Notes under the pieces: model-generated
What the model was told of the DNA's origin: nothing
Database searches by the model: none
The model's input: only the letters and a program-made list of their open reading frames with translations
Part shown: piece by piece, positions 55,130 to 64,000 of the stretch
Layout of the letters: every line of letters begins with the position of its first letter
Numbering within the stretch: the first letter of the stretch is position 1
Position numbers and translations under genes: made by a program
Assembly: GCA_028641055.1 (NCBI GenBank)
Contig: CM054062.1
Coordinates: 277,505,232-277,569,231 of the forward strand
DNA from: Alopecurus myosuroides
Lineage: Eukaryota; Streptophyta; Magnoliopsida; Poales; Poaceae
DNA: 64,000 nt
Reading direction: 5' to 3'

Positions 55130-56240
55130 TGTACATTGCGAGCTTCGTGAGAGAGATATTTGCGGCTCCTGGTTTTGCACTTTCGGATCGTCGCCGCTCG
55201 TCCGACCTCCCCTTGCCGTCCAAGCATCGTCAGAGACCCCGCTGTTCCGCCGCCTTTCGATTATACGTTCGCATGGCCTCAAACGACCCCTCCCATGTCT
55301 CGCACGCCGCCTGCCCTCCCGTCACCGCACTACCTCCGGCTGCCCCGACCAAGCCCAAGCGCTAGGGCAAGCGCATCGTCATGAGGGATAGCGACGTCGC
55401 GGGCGTGTCCTCCGGTCTTCCTCCTCCGACGTTCAGGCAAGGGTCCAAGCTGACTCCAGCTTCGAGGCAAGGGTCCAGGCTGACTCCTCCAGTGCCAATT
55501 TGGTGATAGAAGTCGGACGCTTCCGAGGCGATGAGGATGAAGTAGACGACAACTCGTGGACCAACTCCTCCTCCCCTTCCCCTCCCCCGTCATCGACAAC
55601 GAACATGACTCATAAGTCGAGCTTCATGGACTTTGACGCCCACAACATGCTCGATGGTTCGATCAAGAGGTATAAATTGAACCTTATACTAAGTCATGTC
55701 AAATTTGTTAGATGCCCATCCATTTGATGCTTAATGAGTTCGTTTTTTTCTTGAATTATATAGCTTCAGCGTGATACTTCCTTTTTGTGCGAGCATGTTG
55801 GAGCCGAGTCACACGTAGATGGAGTGGCAGTTGATTCATTTGAGCAATTTGGTGTTGATCCGAAAGAAGTGAAGGAAGTGGAGGAAATGTTTGATGCTTC
55901 TCAAATCAAAGATAATGAAAAATGAAAGAGAAACGTGAATCACACAAAAGGTTGAGCACATTGCTTTGTTGAGGGCATAAGAGAGTGCGACACTTGATGC
56001 GATGGCAGGCAATGATCAATCCGACAAGATATATTGGCAACACATCGAGGACATTCTTCAGCGGGTAGTGCCAGAACCATCACCTTGCTTGTTGAGATCA
56101 TTGCACATTGTGGCGCACACAAATGCTCCCCCTCCGTCATTTGTCTTTTGAATTTTTTATGAACATGTCCACTCGAATTGTGCTCAATATTGCTATTTAC
56201 ATTGTTGGAAATTGGTCGGATATAATGAGAAGTGAAATTT
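55130..56240 (+). pseudogene. Decayed transposon ORF (Harbinger ORF1 / SANT-like type)
   Basis: Plus-strand frames separated by stops and shifts give MASNDPSHVSH (from 55274), SSFMDFDAHNMLDGSI (about 55618), then after a gap MAGNDQSDKIYWQHIED (about 56000) and TNAPPPS (about 56120). The order and the W-x-x-IED...NAPPSG-like wording resemble the trihelix/SANT-like ORF1 products of grass PIF/Harbinger elements. The assignment is by recalled similarity. No transposase half or terminal repeats were found nearby. Confidence 0.35.
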
Positions 56241-57800
56241 GAGAGATCAAGAAGCTTCTCCTCCAAAGCAAAGAAACGAGCAGCACCCATAGACTTTGGA
56301 TGATGAACATGATCATACTTTTGTTTGTATATATTTGGTACGTGTTCTATGATGACCTATGCTTTTGGATAAAAAAAACTGTTACCAAGCATTAAAATGA
56401 ATTTTTGCCATTTGAAAAATATTGTTTAGTGTTGAGTAGTAGTAAAAACTATTCCCGTGAAATTCAGAGACGAATTTGAAAATACATGCATGTTCACGTT
56501 ATAGCCGGAGATTAATCTGTTTTCATGGTACACAATGTGCGGGGTCAGTTTGGACGAAACACCCGTGACATACCGCAAAATAGTTTTGAAGTAGTATGAA
56601 ATATGAGAGATCTTTTGTGTTGTACTACCTGCCACCGCGCCGTAGCCGCTGCCGCGAACAGGTTTAAGAGTTGCTCTTGCTTTCTTCAATCTCAGAAATA
56701 CAGCATCACTCACGTGCGCGCCGGAAGGTTCAAAAATCAAAACATTGTCTAGGAGCGATCCAGCGTGACGCTCATGTTAGCAGCACCCAGTGATCCTGAT
56801 GAAATCCTAACCGATGAATAATCTGTATACATAACATAGATTAAGTTTATGCAACTCCTCGTGGCAACAAGAAGACAAACAGTGTCAATGGGAAAAAAAA
56901 ACAGAGAGCAGCTTGGTGTTGGGGTGAGTCAGCGCGGGGGCCGGCCACAAGTGGCGCCCGCGCGACGTGCCGCGGTGACGCCAGCTACAACACGAAGCCG
57001 AAAGCGACGCGGCAACATATATTCAAGTAGAGATGGCGACAAGAAGGGCCTCGGCGCAGGTTTACTATACGCGATGATGATAGGATAGCAACCACGTACT
57101 GGTGCTAGCTTAGCGAAGGGAGCGAGAAGATTAAAGATCCAAGATCTCTCAAGTGACGGAGTAAAAAATTAATTAAATAGCAGCAGTACGATGCCCATTC
57201 TTTATGGACAATTTCCTGCCCGTCTAAGCCGTACTTTATGCCCTCCCCGACTAGTCGTCCCTGGATCCACCTCCCCATTTCTGTCCATTTACTATGATTG
57301 CCGTCACCTCAGTTGATCTTTCGTCGTCGCTCGAGGTAGTAGCAGTGAAATTCGGATTATAACTTAGAAGTAAAGTAAAACATGGTTTGCTAAATTGACA
57401 CGGTAAGTGATGTAGCGTGCCACGTTTTACAAAAAAAAAACTGTCTTTATTACTCCTCCTCCTTTGAAGAGCTGCAAGCCTGCCCGCAGATCTGGAACGA
57501 ATCAATGAGCGATGCAGGCAAAACTGCTCTGCAACAATGGCTGCAGTTCACGGCTGTGCTTCGGTCGATTCAGAGACTTGGATTAAAAAAACGAAGAATC
57601 GATTCCGAGGCACGGTCCAGCAAGATTTGGATGGATCACAGATTCTACCGTGCTCGCTCTCTTCTTCTTTTTTTGGGGAAAAAAATAAAGTACCCGAGGC
57701 AGTAATTCTATAATTGCATAACAATTTTGTAGCCTAGCGTGTTAAAATGTTTTTCGTCTCGTGTCACCGAGCGAGAGAGAGACTATTCTCCGGGCCGTTA
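56241..57800. other. Intergenic upstream of NF-YA, nothing recognised
   Basis: No ORF, RNA gene or transposon end is supported. The last few hundred bases would include the NF-YA promoter. A purine-rich run (gagagag, 57897-57930) lies in or just before the presumed first exon. Confidence 0.4.
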
Positions 57801-57829
57801 CAGTAGTATTATTTTTAGTGTGGTCTGGT

Positions 57830-58050
57830 AGGTGAGTGGACAGATGGAGGGAAAGATAAAGCCAACAGAGAAATCCTCCCTCCCAAGTAGCAAAGGGGAG
57901 AGAGAGAAAGGGGGGAGAGAGAGGAGACTTGCAGAGGAGAGGAGCAAGTCGCGGCAGAGGCGAGCAAGGGAGGAGGGAGCCAGGGTTGCCGGAAAGGGGA
58001 CATGCTCCCCCCGTTCGCATCATATCGCAGCAGGTCTCCTCCTCTCTTCC
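57830..58050 (+). promoter_or_regulatory. NF-YA presumed first (5' UTR) exon with uORF
   Basis: A purine-rich leader (gggagagagagaaagggg) is followed by an ATG at 58007 and a possible donor gcagcag|gtctcc at about 58052. Spliced to the exon at 58943, that ATG would give a short upstream ORF that stops soon after the junction. The transcription start and donor are inferred, not shown. Confidence 0.4.
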
Positions 58051-58072
58051 CCTCTCCTCTCCTCTCCTCTCG
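58036..58072. repeat. CT microsatellite in NF-YA 5' region
   Basis: A run of ctcct/ctctc repeats (cctctcctctcctctcctct) lies at the start of the presumed first intron. Confidence 0.7.
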
Positions 58073-58994
58073 CTCGCTTCTGACCGAGCTCTGCTCCTGA
58101 CCGAGCGGGGTTCTGGCCATTGCTGACCGTTTCCTTGGTCTGCTTGGCCGATCTCTCGCTGGATCCGGTTGGTTTCTCGGTGTTTCGATTGGTTTCGGGT
58201 CGATTTGCTGCTGGGATTTGTGGGTGCATTCCTGGGTTGGAGTGAGGTGGTGGTTGCGGGAGCAGTGTGGCCTCGTGAGTCTGCTATAGCTTTTGTGTTG
58301 GCTCTTTTGTTTAGTTCAGGTAGAATTTATCAGTTAAACGATTTGGTGTTACTTGGGTGAACTGAAATCTGTTGATGGAGGATTCAGATGGAAAGTCAAT
58401 TCTGAACTTTGTGATTTGCAACTTCTTCAAGAAATCTACTGTAGTATTTTGTTTGATCGCGGTTGTTGTCTGAAAAACGTTCAGGGTAACAGCTGTCAGT
58501 AGGGGAGAACCCCTGGGTTTATGAATGAGCAATTCGAATTTATTTTTTTACTACTAGGGGAACTAGCAAATCGTGCAGGAGGGGTGTTTTCTCATCACAT
58601 ATAAGTTGATGCTTCTGGCACATCTTACATGAACCATTAGAATTTCTGATTGAGCTACGCAGTGTTGATGTGAAATTCAGAGGAGCTGTACAAGCATATA
58701 CATCGATCAGTACGACAACATTTGGCATGCGCATCATGACCAATTAATCTAGTGAATTTAAGGGGCTACTGCCTGCATGTTGTGTGGCTAAAGCTCTTTA
58801 ACTGAATATGGATAGCCCTAGTATTTTCATGCGAGGAACGATTCTAGAATTCCTTCATGTTTCAGCGTTCTGTTTACCTAAAATGGAGTGTTCATTCTTA
58901 TTCTGCTGTTGTGACTGACCTGCTGTTTACTTATATGGACAGTTTGAACTGAAAAAGCAAGAGTATAGCCTATGAGATGAGACGCAAGGAAAAT

Positions 58995-60732
58995 ATGCAT
59001 GGTAATATTGCTCAATTCCAATGTTGCCAGTTCCACTCCCCTGCTTCTCCATGTATGTGATGTATACTGATTTACTGCAATTAGAGTTGTAACACAGCTT
59101 CTGTGTTCTTCTGGCAGAAAATGGCACAATCATGATTCAGTTTGGTCCTCAAGTACCTAACTGCGACTCGTCAGCTAGTGATTCTCCTCAAGAAGTGTCC
59201 GGAATGAGCGAAGGAAGCCTGAATGAGCAGAATGATCAATCTGGTTCGCACTAGACTCGCCAAATATGCTTTTCCTGAATTAGTCACAGTTCTGTCACAT
59301 CTTTTGTCCTGTAAATGAAAAATAGAACAGTATCCAAAAATAATATTGAAAGGGGGGATATTAATGGTTGCAGAACTAATATACATTTAGTTTTCTCCTT
59401 GCACTAATACTAGGCAATCGCAATGGTTACACAAAGAGTGATGAAGGCAAGATGATGTCGGCTTTATCTCTGGGCAATACAGATACAGCGTACACACCGC
59501 CAAAACCTGACCGCATTCATCCCTTTGTAAGTCTCTGTTGTGTTGCTCAAACATCGACTGATTTATTAATTTTAGTTGTTTGTTGATAGGCAAGCATGTG
59601 AATTCTGTAAGATGTTTACCTTTACAGGCCATGCCATACCCGTATAGTGATCCGTTCTATGGTGGTGCAATGGCGGCTTATGGCTCGCATGCTATTGTAA
59701 GTTTTATATGCTATCCAGCCCTGTTCGTTCACTAAATTTGTCTACTTGTCTTCCGGCCATAATTTTTTGTGCTCGACGCTGCTGCTTATTTACCTTTTGC
59801 AACTGTTTGGATTATTGTATGCATCTGCTCTAGTTTGTAATGAGGGGGTTTTTACCCAGAAACCCAAAAGACAGGATCGGGCTTGATACAGATTTATATT
59901 TTGTTGATGAAATCGACTTGTGCTCTGTTAATGGAATGACTGGCAAGACAGAACTAAACATGATGGGGTTTAATTACACCAATGTCACCTAAAGTCAAAA
60001 ATTCAGTGCTCCGTAGCGTACTGGAGGTGGCAACTTATTTTATTTTGAGAAGTGATCTCATCGCCATCCCTGCCACAGATTGGTTTTCTTTTTTTGTTAG
60101 GTTTAATTCTTGCCTCTCAAAGTCTCAATGTTGTTGACTCATAATGTTGAAAAAAGAAATGTTACTGATTCATCCTTATCTTATGCAATATATATAAAAA
60201 AAGATGCACCCCCAGATTGTGGGTATGGTACCATCCGCTCGAGTGCCACTACCAATTGAACCAGCCGCTGCCGAAGAGCCCATTTATGTAAACGCAAAGC
60301 AGTACCATGCTATTCTCCGAAGGAGACAGCTCCGTGCAAAATTGGAGGCTGAAAATAAGCTGGTGAAGAGTCGCAAGGTATGATGTCATGCATAATTTTG
60401 TTCGAAAAGAAATAGTACCATAGGGGTCATTTCTGCTTCTTTTGCTTTCTGTACAAGTTTCAACACAAACACTCAGCAACATAAACACTCATGCCTCTGT
60501 GCAGCCGTACCTCCACGAATCTCGGCACCAGCATGCGATGAAGAGGGCTCGAGGAACAGGCGGGCGATTCCTCAACGCGAAGGAGAAGTCCGAGGCTTCT
60601 GGCGGCGGCGGCACCGCCTCGACGAGACCTGGCCACACCGGTGGCGGCCCCGCAAACGGTGGCATGTTCTCGAAGCACGACCACACCTTGTCGTCTGGCG
60701 ATTTCCATTATCGCGGGAGAGGGGGCGCTTGA
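58995..60732 (+). CDS. NF-YA: Nuclear transcription factor Y subunit A (NF-YA / HAP2)
   Basis: Coding exons 58995-59001, 59118-59243, 59414-59526, 59628-59696, 60204-60377 and 60505-60732 join in frame to 238 residues. NF-YA binds CCAAT boxes in the nucleus with NF-YB and NF-YC. The conserved core is at about 129-188: the subunit-interaction helix ([20 protein letters not shown]) then the DNA-binding part ([22 protein letters not shown]). The upstream region MIQFGPQVP…[13 protein letters not shown] resembles a rice NF-YA as I recall it. The start at 58995 (MHENGTIM) is chosen because splice phases agree and a stop lies upstream in frame; ATG 59132 is an alternative. Exon 6 could begin at 60216 instead, dropping MHPQ. 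An miR169 site lies in the 3' UTR. Confidence 0.92.
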
Positions 60733-60762
60733 GGGGGCGACGGCGGCGGACGCCGTTGTTCC

Positions 60763-60783
60763 CTGGCAAATCATCCTTGGCTT
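60763..60783 (+). promoter_or_regulatory. miR169 target site in NF-YA 3' UTR
   Basis: The 21 bases ctggcaaatcatccttggct plus t match the canonical miR169 site (as recalled: tcggcaagtcatccttggct plus g) except at both ends and one internal G-to-A, 31 bases after the stop codon. miR169 cleaves NF-YA mRNAs across land plants, including in drought and nitrogen responses. The inner seed-side block tcatccttggct is perfect. Confidence 0.85.
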
Positions 60784-61200
60784 ATGTGTGGTGTGGTGAC
60801 CAGCAGTTTGGGAGTAGAATGCTGTGTTAAACTGTAAGATTTGGGGACTGTAGTTGTAGTTGGTTACTTGGGTGTTCGACTGACTGCCGTTCTGCTGTTG
60901 ATCTGGGTTTCTCCTGGGTTGATTTGGAGACGATGCAGCTGCTGCTGCTGCCATTTCCCTCCGATCGTGCTTAGGCTTGCGGCAAGTTCTAGGTAGTAGC
61001 GAAAACGCCACCTGTTCGAGGAACTGTTTGTTGTTACTTCTCTGAATCTGCGATGTTAGAACCATTGTGTATTTGATACTAATAATTTATAATGACCTTC
61101 CCGGTCGGTGTTATGCGTTGCTTTTTTTTCCCCTTCTCTGGGGCCCGTGATGGTGCTTCTTTATTTTTGCTGAGCCATGATGTTGAACTACTTCAGTGTC
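60784..61200 (+). other. NF-YA 3' UTR and downstream
   Basis: The probable 3' UTR continues here; aataattta-like AT-rich DNA near 61080 may hold the poly(A) signal. No further gene was seen. Confidence 0.35.
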
Positions 61201-62615
61201 TGCAGTTGGTTTTATGAGTGTTGTCCCACCGCTATTTGATAAAATGGCTGGTTTCCTGGTTCAGAGATCAGAATCCCATGCCCCATGGTTTGATCTCAGA
61301 GGGTTGTTGGCGTCCAGTCTGGACTATGGATACACTCCAATGGACCACCCATAGGCCGATGGGCAGCGGCAGCCTGATCGTGCCGTCGTGTGCTGCGACG
61401 GTATACGTGCCGCCGCCCGAGTCGCGACGCGTCCTTGTGACATGCCACGCTTCCCGCCCGCAGCCGCGCCCGGAACGGGCCAGCGCCACCCGGCCAATTC
61501 GCCAATGGGCAGCGTCACCGTTGTGGTGCCGCCGTGTGGTGAGGTGTAGGACTGTAGGTCTTTTTTTTTTTTTGACAACATGTAGGACTGTAGGTCCGTA
61601 TGCCACGCCACGGTCCCCATCTCCGGTGCACGCGATCTTTGCTTCGTCGGCCAGGGCAACCGGCTGGCTCCACCGCGATCCCCCGTGGGCCACTCGGACA
61701 CCTCTCGCGCCAGCCAACTACCGGCCCGCGTTCCGCCACAGCGCGCGACTGATGCACCACCGTCCACCACCACCGCCCCGAAGGCCTGAACGGGCTCCAC
61801 CGTTGTGACGTGAGAGCCGTGACGTACCACCCTCGCATCGATTATGTTTTTAGAATGTTCTGGCTTTATTAACTTGTCAAAACTCAAAGGAATAGTTACG
61901 CATGCAGGCGGACGTCCGCCAAAACGAGATTTCCGTCCGCCAAGCTGCGTCATGGATTGATTTTTGGTTGGCTAAACAAATTTACTAAACATGATTAGCT
62001 TAAAGTTTGTCTAGCTGGCAGTCCGCCATGCCCGTTGGACCGTCCACTTGCATCCCTTAGGAATACAGTCGCCCGAAGGCGGATCACCAAGCCATATATA
62101 TCGCCCCGCCAGCGACCCCAACACTCGTTACGCCAAAAGATGGGGCTCTTTATTCGAACATCGGCACTCATACACGAACGCCACTTCACCAAAACCCTTT
62201 GCGGTTGCTGTTATTTCATTTAGAATGCTACTATACCTTCCCAGATATTCCTTCTTCAAAGAGTTAGTCTGGAAAGATGGAGGTCTTGTGCTAGATTCAG
62301 CCCATCCCTTACTACCAAGGCCTCGAGCACCTCCGGGTCGGTGACCCCCTCAAAGATGACTACAGAAGCTCCTAGGTACTCTCTGTTCGCCTGACGTGCA
62401 TGCAACAACTGCGTCCGCCCCAGATTTTCTGGTACGGTCCTTAGCTTAGCTGGTACTTGGATATGCCATAGATTAGTCCATCAGCTTCCCAGTCGTTGTG
62501 TATCCGAGCTGGTAACTTTCTCATATGGTCAGGCCTCCCTTCTCTCCTTCGTGGTGGCCAACATCCTATAAGCCGATCGCACGCTGAAGATGCCACGTTT
62601 TTCATAGTGCTATGC
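61201..62615. other. Intergenic, nothing coding recognised
   Basis: GC-rich from 61350 to 61800, where several frames overlap on both strands (for example 61218-61808) without any family motif. The retroposon scar lies inside. Positions 62040-62390 show no recognised gene. Confidence 0.4.
61545..61596 (-). mobile_element. 20-bp retroposon scar with 16-bp target duplication
   Basis: tgtaggactgtaggtc occurs at 61545-61560 and again at 61581-61596. Between them is only a T13 run plus gacaaca; on the minus strand this is tgttgtc followed by A13. That is the structure of an extremely 5'-truncated LINE or SINE copy, tail included, inserted by target-primed reverse transcription. Confidence 0.7.
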
Positions 62616-62616
62616 C

Positions 62617-62850
62617 ACTAGTGGAAAAATGGGGCTTCCATCTACCCCTCTAGTCTCGGTCGGGTTTTGGGCCGGGACTAATTAGACCATTAGTCACTGT
62701 TCCAACTGGGTGGGGGACGAACGGAGTCCTTCCAACTCTTGTTCTGGTTCGTCCCAAACCTTTAGTCCCGGTTGGTGTCTCAAATTGGGAGTAAAACTAT
62801 CCTTTAGTCTCAGTTTTAGACACCAACCGGGACTAAAACTTTTCTAGATA
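62617..62850. mobile_element. CACTA-like transposon fragment with a 20-bp inverted repeat
   Basis: cactagtggaaaaatgggg at 62617 resembles the CACTA terminus of grass elements (cactactggaaaaagg). Within 230 bp, tttagtcccggttggtgtct (62761-62780) and its exact inverted complement (62818-62837) form a stem with a 37-base loop. The agtcccggtt block recurs in decayed form near 62640-62700. The opposite terminus was not found, so the element is incomplete or rearranged. Confidence 0.55.
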
Positions 62851-64000
62851 TATCCCTTCGTGCCCAAGCCATATCTACCCTTTGGCTCACTGTTATGCAC
62901 TCTCAAAAATCGGTATGGGTTCTTATGCTGATCGGTATTGCGTGTATAACCTTTACATCCATCGGTAGGAAAGCTGAATGTAATTTTTCCATGTCCCATT
63001 GCATGGTAGTCTGATCAATGAATGCTGCAACCTGATGCGGCGGCTCCGACGTTGTGCACACCAAGGGTCGCAATGCCCCGCCCCTAGGAAGCTCAAAAGA
63101 ATCGGTACGGAAACAAACGAGGATCGAAAGATATAATGATATCTAGAACCCTGTTTGTGGCAACATGACTGGATTTAATTTAGTGTGACAATATGTGTTT
63201 ATATTATTTGAATATATGCAAGGATTAAAAACGCTAGGCGTTTGAATCACTCAAAAAGTTGGGTGCTAATATTATCCTCTAAATTCCTTTCTTTCAGCTA
63301 TAATAGTTTTATCACGAAATTGTTATGATGAGATAGATTAAAAATATGGGTAAAAATCGGTTACCTTGCTTGAAGCTTGCTAAGAGTGGAATCCTAAAGA
63401 ATACTAATAATATGGCTTCAAAGTATGACTCAATGGGTGATAATATATGACTAACACGCTAAGAAAAATGTGCTAGTTCAACTGTCATTGTTTGATGTTG
63501 AAAGATTTTTCTGTAGAGGAAAGGAAATACTGAAAATAGAATTTTATAAAGTATATAGCAGAAAAGAAAACTGGAGAAGTTCAGTTTAGGAGTATATGTT
63601 TTATATACAAGTTATAGATGTATTACTAGTTAATGAAGTACTTTTTGGGGGTATGTTGATACTGAATTGGTTGGTATGAATTATCATACAAAGCAACACA
63701 ATCCAAGAAATAAAAGGGCCTTAAAAGAACTAGTAATAGATATGGAATCAACCACGACAAGAATGGAAATAAAGATTTATTATGTTTATTGTCGTATCGA
63801 ACCAAGTCTTCAAGATCTACTTAAAAAACTTAATAAGTTGTTATTTTCTTCCGGTCTTTTGTGAGTATAAATAAGATTGTTTAAACTATGACTATATTCC
63901 ATAATTGATGGATGAGTTAATATAAATCGTGTTGGTAAAATAAACATCTATAAGAATAAATATTAAACGTCGCAAGATGTAAAATTAAAGAATTTCACTT
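62851..64000. other. AT-rich intergenic DNA
   Basis: No gene is supported. A 65-codon plus-strand frame at 63667-63864 has moderately protein-like wording (ELVIDMESTTTRMEIKIYYV) but no recognisable domain, and sits in AT-rich DNA. There are no terminal repeats or RNA genes. Confidence 0.35.

Noticed and set aside
55330..55599. Minus-strand frame over the decayed Harbinger-like ORF
   Set aside because: It is a shadow of the plus-strand frame, whose wording fits a known protein type better.
58036..58072. CT run as a recombination hotspot or telomere-like repeat
   Set aside because: It is an ordinary pyrimidine microsatellite common in plant 5' UTRs; the unit is not TTTAGGG.
61218..61808. A 196-codon frame downstream of NF-YA
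   Set aside because: GC-rich, with overlapping frames on both strands, interrupted by the retroposon scar's poly(T), and no family motif.
1..64000. CRISPR arrays, prokaryotic operons, rRNA or tRNA genes, riboswitches
   Set aside because: The window is plant nuclear DNA. The regular repeats seen are transposon or minisatellite units, and no tRNA cloverleaf or rRNA core was recognised.

Overview
This window is nuclear DNA from a grass of the wheat/barley tribe (Triticeae). The evidence is the nested LTR retrotransposons, full-length LINEs with plant-type ORF1, GC-rich Harbinger-like elements ending in GGGCATCTCCAG, and two intron-containing host genes that read as monocot orthologues. No prokaryotic, organellar, rRNA or tRNA genes and no CRISPR arrays were seen.

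Layout. (1) 1-29966 is a nest of retrotransposons. A LINE tail (1-735) abuts the inside of an Athila-type gypsy element (C, 736-29966). The 3' LTR of C is split by a Tat-lineage gypsy element A (5808-28777, plus strand; 5-bp target duplications gatcc/ggtcc). The gag of A is split by a second, related Tat element B (6777-16674, minus strand; perfect target duplication cgcgg). A carries gag-PR-RT-RH-aRH-INT with many stops and frameshifts. B has two 455-bp LTRs that look identical and an intact gag-protease ORF, but has lost RT/RH/INT. Both carry, 3' of the sense genes and on the opposite strand, a multi-exon gene with its own TATA box and 5'-UTR intron. (2) 29967-34837 holds decayed LTR-retrotransposon DNA, including a copia-like LTR interrupted by a non-autonomous hAT element with a perfect 8-bp duplication. 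(3) 34851-42687 is a near full-length LINE with 13-bp duplications. Its extreme 5' end encodes the first 21 residues of the BTF3/NAC-beta protein. (4) 43395-44767 and 50038-51580 are two Harbinger-type elements (TAA duplications) that share ends, promoter and 3' UTR but carry different non-transposase ORFs. They flank the host gene PDX2 (minus, 46091-49057, seven exons, 251 aa), the glutaminase subunit of pyridoxal-phosphate synthase. (5) 51584-57800 is mostly unrecognised, with one tandem repeat and one decayed transposon ORF. (6) 58000-60800 is an NF-YA transcription factor gene (plus strand, 238 aa) with an miR169 target site in its 3' UTR. (7) 60800-64000 is intergenic, with a CACTA-like inverted repeat and a tiny retroposition scar.

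How it fits together. The transposon history can be read as layers: copia-like remnant, then C, then A, then B (youngest). A and B share PBS (complementary to tRNA-Lys), polypurine tract, a Gag start inside the LTR, and the antisense gene, so B looks like a derivative parasitic on A-type enzymes. The two host genes appear intact and unrelated in function. The strongest candidate for something poorly described is the spliced antisense gene; next come the paired Harbinger-like cargo elements and the LINE/BTF3 chimera. Exon boundaries, matches and divergences were counted by eye and were not computed.
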